From Cristatella mucedo (Eukaryota; Bryozoa; Phylactolaemata; Cristatellidae), in assembly GCA_009760855.2 (NCBI GenBank), contig WPIO01000066.1, forward strand, positions 200,001 through 264,000: a DNA stretch of 64,000 bases, given 5' to 3'. The notes under the pieces are model-generated. The model made no database searches. It was not told the origin of the DNA and saw only the letters and a list, made by a program, of their open reading frames with translations. Shown here one piece after another: positions 11,985-22,393 of this stretch (position 1 is the first letter of the stretch; every line of letters starts with the position of its first letter). Position numbers and translations under genes: made by a program.

Positions 11985-14717
11985 TCTAAAGTGGTTCATG
12001 CATTAGTGAATAATTTCTTTACTTCTTTAACTCAATGCTTGCCAGTCTACCGGCCTGTACACTCAGGAATTTCTAGCTGGTACATAAAAATGCAGCTAGG
12101 CATGTTCGTCAGGAAAGTCGCAGTTGACATATCCTCAACCATCTCCTCAACCGTTCCCAGGTTAGCTCCTTACCTGATGATCCTTGTGATGATCTAGCCG
12201 ATCGCTTCTCTCGATTCTTTGTGCAGAAGATAGACAAAATCAGGGAATCCATCCCTGCGACGACAACCTTCCCACTAGAATGCTGTTCCTCGGTTCCTGG
12301 CTGCGCCTCAATGTCTGCATTTAAACAGGTCACCAGTGACATAGTCCTAAAGCTCGTATCTCAATCAAAGAAGACAACAAGTCCACTGGACCCTATTCCC
12401 ACTGTCCTGCTCCTACGTTGCATTGATCTGCTGCTGCCATGCATAACCAACATCATTAATATGTCATTAGCCTCAGGTCAGGTCCCAGCACCTTTCAAAA
12501 AAGCTGTAGTCAGGCCACTTCTCAAGAAAGCTACACTAGACCAAGAGAACTTAAGCAACTACCGCCCAGTCTCCCTTCTACCATTCCTATCAAAGACACT
12601 GGAACGGGTCGCGGCAGACCAGCTGAACTCGTATATCGAAACCTCACACCTTGCTAGTAAGTTCCAGTCTGGCTTTAGAGCTAATCACTCCACAGAGTCA
12701 GCATTGCTTCGGGTATACAACGACCTACTTAGGAATGCAGACATGGGTAGAGTGTCTCTTCTTGTTTTGCTCGATCTTTCGGCAGCTTTTGATACCATCG
12801 ATCACAAAGTACTTCTAGAGCGCCTCTCATCTCGCCTGGGCATCACTGGCACTGCTCTGCAGTGGTTCAGGTCCTATCTCAGTGGGAGACTCCAGAGTGT
12901 TGATGTGAATGGACAAAGATCATCTGAAGTACCTCTAAAATATGGAGTACCTCAGGGCTCTGTGCTAGGTCCGGTCCTTTTCACCGTCTATCTATACTCT
13001 CCCTCTCGCTGATGTGATTGCCAAGCACAATCTAGGCTTTCACTTCTATGCGGATGACACTCAGTTGTACCTTTGCTTTGATCCCTCCCAGCCTTCGAGC
13101 ACCTCAAATTCTCTCAACTCACTTGCTGCATGCATTGATGACATCCGATCATGGATGGCAGCAAATTTTCTAAAACTAAACGATGATAAAAACTAACTTA
13201 CTAGTTATGGGCAAACCTAGTGTTATTCAGAAATTGGAAAGGCTGACTTTCAAAATTGGCTCTGCCAGCATATCTCCAGTTGCATCAGCTCGAAATCTAG
13301 GTGTCATATTCCAAAGCGACCTCTCGTTAGACGACCACATCAGCTCCACAGTCAAATCAGCCTATTTTCAGCTTCATAACATTGCTAAAATTAGGGCTTG
13401 TTTAGATAAGGATACCACGTCCAAGTTGGTCCATGCATTCGTGACATCTCGTCTCGACTTCTGCAACTCACTGCTTACTGGCCTACCAGCATGTGCGATC
13501 AGGCGATTGCAGCTGGTGCAAAACTCTGCAGCTAGGCTTGTCTGCCGTGAGCGTCGCAGTTGCCACATTACTCCACTTCTCGCCGACCTGCACTGGTTAC
13601 CAGTCAAGCAACGGATTGACTTCAAGGTTTTGTCGCTCACTTTTAGGTCTCTTCATTCTATGGCTCCAGCCTATCTTTCAGAGATACTACCCCATCAGGC
13701 AAAGCATCGTACCACTCGCTTTTCGGAATCCAACAGTCTAGAAATACCTCGTACAAACCTTAAATCCTTTGGAGACCGTGCATTTAGCTCGTATGCTCCC
13801 ACAGCCTGGAACTCCCTCCCGACCTGCATCAGAACATCCCCTGACCTGACCACATTTAAAAGAAACTTAAAAACATTCCTATTTAGGACATCATTTAGTG
13901 GGTCCTTGTGATTCGTCCTCGATGTGCTTATGCGTGCTGACACTGTTCATGCTGCCACTAACCACATTTGCATGCTGACCCAGTGCATGTAACCCCTAAC
14001 CATGTTATTCATTTTGTTTGTTTTTCAAGCATGATTTTACTTACTATTCTATTGCGTATCACTTTGCAGCAAATGTAAAGCGCCTAGAAAGAGATTAAGT
14101 TCTCTGAGGGCGCTTTATCAAGTGCAATATTATTATTATATATATATCATTCCCCTTCTCGTTGAGACCTAAACCGCCTCCCAGTCAAGCGACGCATGGG
14201 CTCCAAGGTTTGGACACCCACTCTTAGGTTCGTTCATTCTTTCGCTCCAGCCCACCTATCAGATCTACTCCCTCAATGGGTGGGCATCGTACCACCCGCT
14301 TTTCGGAATGTTTCTGTTTACCAATACCTCATAGATATCTCAAAACCTTTGGAGGCCATGCCTTTAGTTGGTACGCTCAAAGAGCATGGAAATTGCTCCC
14401 GTATTGCATCCCGACATATTCATATTTGTCCAAGTTTAAAAATAAACTAAACAATCTCTCTGCATTAAGTGGGTCCCTGTGGTTCGTCCTTGATGAGCTT
14501 ATGCAACCTGACACTGAGCGAGCTACCACTAATCATAATCACATGCTGACTCTGTGAATGTCATGCCTAACCATGCTATTCTTGCTGTTTATTGAGAGTG
14601 TTACCACTAAGCAGTCGATCGTGTTTCCTTTGCAGCAGTTGTAAAGCGCCTTGAAATACACCGAAGTCTCTAAGGGCGCTTTGTCAAATGAGTTATAGTT
14701 ATTATTATTATTATGGC
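11985..14717 (+). mobile_element. L2-B copy, split by an inserted L2-A
   Basis: The pieces 11,985-12,130 and 14,149-14,717 join into one degraded copy of an L2 subfamily (B), related to but distinct from L2-A. The closest relative in the window is the minus-strand copy at 56,815-57,478, where the same sequence is uninterrupted across the insertion point (around the words gttgacac and cttctcgttg). The right piece codes the C-terminal RT segment with frameshifts (APAHLSDLLPQWVGI visible) and ends in a stem-loop and an (ATT)n tail. Confidence 0.65.
12131..14143 (+). mobile_element. L2-group non-LTR retrotransposon (L2-A), 5'-truncated, RT domain
   Basis: Encodes most of a reverse transcriptase and the C-terminal region of an L2/CR1-type ORF2. 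Visible RT motifs: fingers GFRANHSTESALL; motif A LLVLLDLSAAFDTIDH with the catalytic Asp; motif [15 protein letters not shown]; motif C FYADDTQLYL with the catalytic Asp pair. The typical L2 tail follows (LHWLPVKQRIDFK, then KRNLKTFLF and the ORF end at 13,911). Two frameshifts break it: one near 13,000-13,010, where motif B joins motif C, and one extra A near 13,190. The N-terminal endonuclease is missing (5' truncation). A 230-base 3' UTR, stem-loop and short (ATT)n follow. It is inserted into L2-B. Confidence 0.85.
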
Positions 14718-15232
14718 TAGTATGTAAAATCACGATAAGTATCCACATGAGCCCAATGGAGGTACCCCGGGTTACCATGGTAACTAGGGTGCTGGCAGAC
14801 TGCTTTAACTACCTGAATGTTGGTCCAAATTAAATGCAAACAGGCTAAATATGTCCGAACGTTCGTCGAGTTCTATTCGTCAGCAGAAAAACTGCGATTT
14901 CAAAACGACGATTTCTATTGCGTAAGAGAGCCGCAGGCTGACCAGATCAAAGGCAAATGTCTAGGGCTCGATCACGAAAATTGAGCCTATGTTTTCGAGA
15001 AATAGCTCAAGATTGATGGCTGATTTGGCACAATAGCTGGTGCCTTCTTCGAACACTCCATAGAGCGTATACACCTGGAGCAGCCTTCTAAGGTGATGCT
15101 CTTTTTTTCTGCAACGAGTCTGTGCCATGTCGGATGCGGCCACCAATGGCGTGCCAATATTGTCAGGATCTTCGTACTGTCAGCGATACTACCAGGCGAG
15201 CACTGCAGCCACGAATCCGGACCTTCTGCATA
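14718..15232. other. Mostly unrecognised; 14,718-14,805 has a reverse partner at 56,720-56,812
   Basis: The first about 90 bases after the L2-B tail match, in reverse complement, the bases on the other side of the L2-B copy at 56.8 kb (shared words gataagtatcc, catgagcc, taccatggtaac). This shows that L2-B was duplicated with its flank. The rest, to 15,232, holds nothing I recognise. Confidence 0.5.
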
Positions 15233-15776
15233 ATCAAGCAACGGATTGACTTCAAGGTTTTGTCGCTCACTTTTAGGTCACTTTAATCTTTGGCTCCAGC
15301 CTATCTCTCAGATTTACTTCACCATCAGGCCAACATCGTGCCACCGGCTTTTCAGAATCCAACAGTCTACAAATACCCCGTAAAAACCTCAAATCCTTTG
15401 AAGACCGTGCATTTAGTTTGTATGCTCCCAAAGCGTGGAACTCCCTCCCGACCTTGGTCAGAACATCCCATGACGTGACCACATTTAAAAAGAACTTAAA
15501 AATACACCTATTTAGGACAGCAGTCAGTGGGTCCCTGTGATTCGTCCTTGATGTGCTTATGCGTGCTGACACTGTGCATGCTGCCACTAACCAAATTTGC
15601 ATGCTTACCCTGTGCATGTCCCCCCTAACCATGTTATTCATTTTGTTTGTTTATCAAGCATGATTTTATTCACCATTCAATTGCATTTCCCTTTGCAGCA
15701 AATGTAAAGCGCCTAGAGAGAGATTGAGTTCTGTGAGGGCGCTTTCTCAAGTAAATTATTAATATCATTATTATTA
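15233..15776 (+). repeat. L2-A 3' part, 5'-truncated
   Basis: Starts at the codons for KQRIDFKVLSLTF and runs through the end of the RT ORF, 3' UTR, stem-loop and (ATT)n-like tail. It has several substitutions and frame breaks. It has no counterpart at the reverse-paired position near 56.7 kb, so it post-dates that duplication. Confidence 0.8.
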
Positions 15777-15784
15777 TAATCTTT

Positions 15785-16835
15785 TCACACCAGCGGGTGG
15801 AAATGAAGTTCCCGGGAAATCTTCTCAAGAACTTGAACACCAGTTCCACTGCTTTTTTAAATGCACCGTTTCTAACTTCTGATATCATAATTATAGCCAA
15901 TCGAAGTGTGCACCCTTCCATCGAGGTCTTTCTCATAGAGTTCTTCAGATTGCTTCGACATGATTCTGACGGTGCTGTTCCTGTATCAAGTCAACGGCAT
16001 TTTGACTTCGAAAAGCTATATTTTTAAAGCTGCTTTCCACAAAAGAAATAATGAAATGCGATTCTACTTACGGTTATTGGGTAGCCCAGTTTGAAGTCGT
16101 CGGGCTCACATATTCCTTCTGCCGACGGATATGCAATAGTTCCTGGCATATAGCCGAATGAAGAGCGATGTTCTCACTTGAACCACCAGGCCCATAATGG
16201 CTTAGGTGTGTCCATCAGGAGCGTCGCAGATGCTGTATCACACCTGTTGGGTCTCTTGTCGGGTATTCAAGCGATTGAGCTAATTAGATGAGTATACAGG
16301 CTTGTAAGAACCTTATTACTGCAGGCTTAACTCTTATTGTAAGTTCTTAGGCTCTTCCATTTCATTCGTTCACTTTAAGCACCTAGTACAGAGATGAAGT
16401 TCTCTGTGGATGCTTTCTCAAGCGTGTTATTATTATTATTGTTATTACAGCCATCGACTGATGGTAGCATTGAGCCTTTCAGTGTTGTTTATTCTAGCTT
16501 TAGTCTTTTCGAGACCTCAGGTAGGTTTTTCATTTAGAAAACCTTCCATCGCTGGCTTCGACTTGGCTAATGGGTTATATTACAGCATCTTGGTTTAGTC
16601 CTGCCGCCGTCACTCATGGTTGCTACCCAGCAGCGGTCTAGTTCAAACAACTTAAAGCACAGCGGCTGCCTTTCAGAAGTGCTACTTTGCAGAAGAAGCA
16701 GCTGCTCCCGTCCCGTGATCCCTCGCTCAATGACTGCTCATCGAAGTCGTGGCTAGCTCAAACGGAATCCTGCCTACGTACCAGCTATTTAACTTTGGTA
16801 CTCCATGCATCGCCACATTAACTTGATGGTGAGCC
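15785..16835 (+). repeat. Composite repeat: R4 (reverse) + L2-like tail + R3
   Basis: 15,785-16,370 is repeat R4, also present at 35,430-36,020 and 56,110-56,735 in the opposite orientation. It is followed by a divergent L2-like tail (about 16,375-16,447, stem-loop plus ATT run) and then R3 (16,445-16,835). The same order, reversed, is found at 55,655-56,735. R4 read on its minus strand contains tRNA A-box-like TAGCTCAGCCGATAGG in the 35.5-kb copy. Confidence 0.6.
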
Positions 16836-17549
16836 GCCCTTCTATCGTGTGCTCCTGATACCAGTTATATGATGGTACACTAGGTAAGGCGGTTGCTTGT
16901 ATGGCTGAAAAAAAGAGGATACCTAGTCAGCTAGAAAGGAACTTATCCAGACGACGCGTTTTCTCTTATTCAATAGTGAAGTTGGCGACTACCGTGTAGC
17001 TATGCTCGCGAAATTAGGAAATTGAGAAGGGCACTACCTTGTCCAGGTTTGTCAGTGCATTAGCAAGAACGTCTACCTGGTGTTTTCTAGTAATAAAAGC
17101 TCAGGCATTTTGATGACTAATTTTACATTAAATAATTCCGTACAGTATGTGGCAGTACTAAATTTCCAAACAAGTTTACCATATCTCAGGGCCTAATGCA
17201 TTTGCTGAACGATTGCCAACAGTACACATGAAAATTAGTCTCATAAGAATTTATTTGGAAAACAAAGCATCAGTCACTCTTCATTTTGTTCCATTAGCTG
17301 GGAAATTTAGATGTTTAAACTTATCCCGCTGAAGCTAAGCTAGTGTTTCTTGAGAGTCTTGCAATTGTTCCTTTAATCTTATTCTTGATAGTTTACCAAG
17401 GTCCTTTAACTGGCTCCTTTCGTTCGCCGACATCTGCAGAGCAGAAACACGCGAGGTATGATTTTCGGTGCTAAAAGAAACATAACATTTAATTTTAAAC
17501 GATAATGTTTCGTCATTTGAAATGTTTGGAACGATGAATTTCTGCAAAC

Positions 17550-17616
17550 AAGTTACATACGGAAATACATACTTTCGATTAAAATGGTCCCGAGAGTACA
17601 TAACAATCTGAGGCTG
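17550..17616 (+). repeat. Direct repeat, partner at 19,944-20,011
   Basis: About 67 bases, beginning ttacatacggaaatacatac, recur at 19,944-20,011 with only a handful of differences. They bracket 2.3 kb that contains the microsatellite, an L2 fragment and the SINE-2/D element. A shorter word (caatttgaggctgttagtt) is also repeated at both sides of the microsatellite (17,606 and 17,702). Confidence 0.75.
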
Positions 17617-17632
17617 TTAGTTGTGTACAATA

Positions 17633-17634
17633 TA

Positions 17635-17702
<68 letters not shown>

Positions 17703-17703
17703 C
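17633..17703. repeat. (CA)n(TA)n microsatellite
   Basis: An alternating CA run followed by TA/CA alternation, about 70 bases, flanked on each side by the duplicated word mentioned at 17,606/17,702. Confidence 0.95.
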
Positions 17704-17889
17704 AATTTGAGGCTGTTAGTTCTGTACAATATAGTTGCAGCATAGCTGCAACCTGAAGGCATAGTACTACTGACTTGATGCGATCCTGTCGAACAACTGC
17801 TAGGCCGTTGTAGTGCCGCAGTATCACCGTAATACTGAAACTCAAATCATATGTACTGTGTATGTTTTAAAATAGAAATTCGTGGCAAC

Positions 17890-18125
17890 AAATGGTCATG
17901 CGATGTGCGCATGCAATCGATACATGCAGCAATGGAGCTGAGAGAATTCGACTTGCTGGAGGGCTGGGAGGGATCAAAGCAAATGTACAACTGAATGTTA
18001 ACTGCATAGAAGTGGAAGGCTAGATTGTGCTTTGCAATCACATCGGCTAGAGGGAGCTAGTAATTTGTGAAAAGAACTGGACCAGTTGCACCAATCCCTG
18101 AGGTCATGTCCATATGTCGGAGATT
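17890..18125 (-). repeat. L2 RT fragment (motif B-C region)
   Basis: The minus strand reads IAKHNLAFHFYA, then QLYICFDPSQPSS. The catalytic ADD of motif C is lost (VNI in its place). The reverse-paired block at 54,555-54,830 contains the matching L2 fragment on the plus strand. Confidence 0.75.
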
Positions 18126-18487
18126 CCCGCGATGCTTCACGTTCATTCACATTCATTAGTCAGGAGTCACCATCTGAGATAGGACCTTGACCATTGCAAT
18201 GCAGTTTTAATTTCAAGTTTTTATTTATTTAATTTTTCTCTTTATGGCTAGCTTATTGGGAAGGGCTAAATGAAGAAATGACATACTAACTACTTGATAT
18301 TGTACCCAGGAATTCATTTAACATGTAAAACGAGTAAATGTCACGTAGTGTGCCCACTTTCCTCCATGTAACCAATGACATCTTATGCAGCAATGATGAC
18401 AGGAATATCACTGCCCCAGATATGCTAGACAACTAGCCTTCAACACAAGTGATCACCATAATTGAACGATTGAGAACAATGATAGGT

Positions 18488-18690
18488 CAAGATACTAAGC
18501 TGGTTTGGTCCAGTGGTTAAATTGCTCGCCCCGACCAAGGTTTGGCAAAAGTCGTTGGCTCGAAAACCTTGGTACATGTGAAACACTCGATAAGCGATTC
18601 AGTTCTCTTGGGACGCTATACAACTGAATTATATTTTTACATTTTTTTACGATCATACTTGAAGATGAGGCACTAACCGTGTCTAAATCG
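18488..18690 (+). mobile_element. tRNA-derived SINE (family SINE-2)
   Basis: The head resembles a tRNA: A-box-like TGGTCCAGTGGTTAA, and a degenerate B-box-like region about 45 bases on (ttggctcgaaaacc). The body ends with ttctcttgggacgctatac, an L2/CR1-like terminal motif, then AT-rich sequence. Sister copies lie on the minus strand at 35,185-35,365 and 63,450-63,645, and probable remnants at 11,340-11,390 and 23,600-23,670. An RNA polymerase III-transcribed SINE mobilised by an L2-like partner is the usual interpretation (inference). Confidence 0.7.
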
Positions 18691-19945
18691 TACATCTCTG
18701 ATCGTGTTGAATCCGTGTCGTTTGTGGTTCAGGTCTTACTGCCGAAACACTGTATCGGCGAGTATGCTGGGCTGGGCAAGGCTGTCACGTACTGGCTCGC
18801 TGTAGCATCCGCGTGAATAGACGTCTTTGAGGCCGCTTCGGTTTTCTGCGTGGTATCGCCTACCTGCCGCTTAGAGAATTTCGCACTAGTCATCCTCTGT
18901 CCGTTGCTGTCGCCCATTAATACTAACCTCTGAGAAAAGCAACGGAATAGGGTACCACTTTCATGCTGACGATAACCAGCTCAATTCGTTTTTTGACTCG
19001 TCGGAATCTGCTGCAGCAACTGTTAAACTGAATGCTTGCATTGACGACATGCAATCCTGGATGATGGAACATTTTTTGAAACTGAATGAAAATAAAACTG
19101 AACTGCCGCTCGTACGTCGCCATAAGCGTGTGGCCGGACTACGAGGCTTTGCTCTTCTAATAGGTGATGATGTAAGAAAAATCTCCATCGCGTTCTCAGA
19201 AATCAGGGGTCATGTTCGAAAACTCACTCAATTTGAAAGCTCCGTTCAAAAGTATGCTTTAAGATTCGCAACTGCCTTCCCCAGTGGCATGGAAGACATT
19301 CACTGCTTTTCGTTCTGGGCACGATTATTGTAACTCTCTTTTTTAGGAGCTTCTAAAAAAAAGTCACTAAGCAACTACTGCTAGCTATGAATAAGGATGC
19401 GAAGACAGTTTGCAAATCCTGGAGGTGTGGCCATGTGTCTCCATTGCGAAATATTGAGATGGCTACCGGTTGATCAATGGATACAAAGTTCTTATGGTGA
19501 CCCACGAGGCCCCTCAAGCTTTGGCACCTCCACACGTAGCTGAACTCTCCTGCACGAGTTTCAGCCTACTGGTGCCATCGGGTACTGTACGGGCAACTAA
19601 GTAGATGTTTAATCCTTCCACTAAAAGACTTTCGGCGACAGAAGCTTTTGCTTTGCAGGTTCTAGACTCTGGAATTCACTCTTACGACTCTTAAGCAACG
19701 ACAATGACAGTCCTACTGCCGAGTATGGCTCACCATTTTCAGCGGTCCTGAGCAGCAGCTTCTATCTTACTCGCAATGTACACTGCTATCCCGAATTTAG
19801 TATGCTTCCCCATTTGTCTTTATCGCATGAAATGTAGTCTGTCGACCACCGAATTATTGCCGAAAGCCGCTAGGGCTGTAAGACAGCAGTACGAAACCCT
19901 TATGCATAGCATCCATATAATCATTTGGGCTTGGTGTTCGTGAAA
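18690..19945 (+). mobile_element. L2-group subfamily D copy, degraded RT
   Basis: Codes a broken RT whose motif C reads HADDNQLN, followed by KLNACIDDMQSWM and FLKLNENKTEL, which identify the palm-thumb region of an L2-like RT different from L2-A. About 18,730-18,920 carries extra sequence between motifs B and C, shared with the D copies near 34,890-35,100 and 63,110-63,300. The tail region about 19,700-19,945 matches the end of the D copy at 62,035. SINE-2 lies directly upstream, an arrangement repeated at 62.0-63.65 kb. Confidence 0.65.
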
Positions 19946-20279
19946 TTACATACGGAAATACATACTTTCGATTAAAAATGGTCCAGAGAGTACATAACAA
20001 TTTGAGGCTGTACGAGATAAGGGAATGCGTTTGTAAAAAAATACTGAAGCAAGTCTTTATAAAATAATTTCCTCATGAAGCAACCAACATTTAATTTACT
20101 ACAGCCACAAAACATGCTTCTTAAACTTTCTTAACAATGGTAAACAGAAGCCGACTGCAGGGCAGTTCTTATAAATGGCTTTTAAAGATTTAAACCTGTT
20201 GGGTGCAACTTAGGTTGCTTCCAAATACGCTGATTCATTACTACGGCATGAAGCAGACATGTCTAGTAATCACTAACCC

Positions 20280-21615
20280 CTTATGCCAAAAAGAATTAGT
20301 ACGGACCTTGACTATTCAAAATCGTTAGCTCCTCGTAGTGCCCAAACGAACGACACGGACAAAGATCTAGTTGTCTCAAGAAACAGATTCAACAGCATTG
20401 ATATCCAATTATTTTAAAATAAATTGTGCTTAAATAATTAAAGCCCATTAATAGTAAAATAGCACACTCAGTTTAAAGAACTGCGACAGTATGGTATAAT
20501 GCTGCGGATTCCACAAACCTTCAAACAGAGCCATCCCATCCTTCAGCTCGTCTTGCTGAATTGCGGCATGAGAATCCTAAAAGTACAGAACCGTTAACCT
20601 GGAATACGTGTACTTTTAGCTTAATGCGGTTGACCATTTGCTCTGTCAGTGCATGTACAGTCAGAGGTTATCTCACCCATGCTAGTGTGAACTTTATTTA
20701 TTTACCTGAACATGTGTTGCCAGCAAAAGAATTGCGAAAAGAAGGAAAACCAAGACAAGCTTCATCGCCGATGTTTTTCCGTAGAAGATGATATCTGAAA
20801 CAATGTGACGTCAGGCTACACATCAGGAATAATACACCGCTTACTTACCGACACAAGATTCCACAACATATTTAATGGTCACTAGGATTTAATTTATAAC
20901 TTGCAGCATTGAACAGCTTTAGAAGTAATCGCTTCTCGTTAGACCGTAATCCACAACACACCAGCTGGTTATTCCACTGGACACGACACAAGCGTAATGC
21001 CTCTACTGCATGGCTTACAGGTAGGAACAACGCTATTTAGTAATTTCGCTTTTGTATTGTAATCTCTTTCTCGTGATATTTCAATACCCTCTGTAAGCTT
21101 TGTAACCACAATTTCGATAGAAAAGTCTGGTCCAGTGGAAAAACGTTAGCAAGAGCATTTTCAGTGTGTACGGTATTCCTTCTTGAAGCCATGTTAAACC
21201 GGCACTCTGATTTCCTGCAATATACTGAAAATAAGTAATCATAGAGTCCCTTATAACTTAAACAATAAAATTAAAGTATACTCAGGAAATGTTTAATTAT
21301 TTTAACAGTTGACCTTGTTACGAAAAAGAGTTGTAGAAATTCCAAGTCGCGGATTTAACGGAATATTACAGAGTTTGATGAAATGCCCAACTTTTAACGA
21401 ATCCAACATGGCCTGAATCTTCTACGCAAATTTTTTTCGCTCAAGTGAGCGATTACAATTCTTTCTCAAAATCCCCATCCACCCATATGCGAGCTACATA
21501 ACCCCTTATCAAAGCAGTCTTTTGTGCCACTTACTCTGCTACTGCATAGCAGCAGTTTGTCTTCACTTGCAACTATATCTAGCCTCATTTAGGCAAAGAG
21601 AATAGCATATTTTCA
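20280..21615 (-). repeat. Outer inverted-duplication block b (left)
   Basis: The reverse complement matches about 51,660-53,060 through 5' flank, 5' UTR exon, exons and introns of the small secreted gene. Examples of shared words are tgcctaaatgaggctaga, catttcatcaaa and aaatatgttgtgga. Identity is about 75-80% by eye, so this is a duplicated gene region rather than a mobile repeat. Confidence 0.7.
20306..20765 (-). pseudogene. Broken copy of the small secreted-protein gene at 52,550
   Basis: Exon 1 (20,765 down to 20,706) starts with ATG and codes a 20-residue signal-peptide-like segment (MKLVLVFLLFAI...), then donor GTAAAT. Exon 2 (20,576-20,519, 58 nt) follows acceptor cttttag and ends at donor GTTTGT, with the same lengths and phases as the plus-strand copy. 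Exon 3 is decayed: the acceptor AG is now GG (20,343-20,342), a one-base deletion brings TAA into frame, and the donor has lost its GT. Upstream, the 5' UTR intron keeps a perfect donor GTAAGT (about 20,848), better than in the sister copy. It is probably a pseudogene, though a truncated product from exons 1-2 cannot be excluded. Confidence 0.6.
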
Positions 21616-21664
21616 AATACCTTTAATCTTAAGACAAAGATTAATGATAATAATAATTATGATA

Positions 21665-22393
21665 AAGTCTTGGTATCCAATGGATGCGAGATTTTACGAG
21701 GTACTGGCAAACAGACTGCAAAACGCCGGTGGTACGACGCCTAGCATGGTTGGGGAGAATATCTAATAAGAAGGCTGGGGCCTGAGAATAAAGGCATCTG
21801 AAAGTTAATGCCAAGACCTGGAAGTCTATGATTTATTTAAGTAACAGCCAGTCAAAGTTGGCGAAAAGTAACCTGATGTGGCAGCTGTGACATTCTCGAC
21901 GAACAAACCTAGCTGTAGAGTTTTGCATCAGCTTTAAACCCCCGAGTGTACAGGCCGGTAGACGAGGAAGCAGAGTCCGTTGCAGAAGTGATGACGGAAT
22001 GTCTCGAATGTGGGAACACGTTTTGATGTTCTACACCTACCTAAAAAAATCTGAATTTCAGAGAGATTGTATCGCTAAAATTAGGCCATCATGACGGTGG
22101 AGCTGATAAGGTCATCTAATGGAAGGTAAATTTAAGTGAGCATGACACCTAAATTTCGTGCGGATTTAACAGGAGTTATGCAGGCTGAGCCGATTTTGAG
22201 CTTCAGCATTTCAAAAGTGTAGATCACTCTTGAATGCCTATGACTAGCATGCTAGTTTAACCATAATGTAATTAAGGAAATTTCAATAATACCCAGGTGT
22301 GGTGGTCATCTTCGCATGCACTAAGAGTGTTGAGAGAATTCATGGTTCTGGAGGACTGAGAGGAATCGAAGCAAAGATGAAAATGAATGTACG
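21665..22393 (-). repeat. L2-A fragment, minus strand, old
   Basis: The minus strand follows the L2 ORF from the motif C flank (ICFDPS-like) to the C-terminal region. It is heavily mutated and ends head to head against the plus-strand L2 copy at 22,394. The two cover overlapping parts of the element, so they form an inverted repeat of about 0.7 kb. Confidence 0.7.

Larger units (their letters stand above)
16836..17890. repeat. Outer inverted-duplication block a (left)
   Basis: From about 17,150 on, otherwise unique-looking DNA matches the reverse complement of about 54,830-55,400. Shared words in order include tttccaaa, tatctcag, gaatttatt, acaaagcatca, gacatct, gcatagtact and gacactcaaat-like sequence. 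Identity is roughly 70-75% with many gaps, clearly older than the inner palindrome. Confidence 0.55.
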
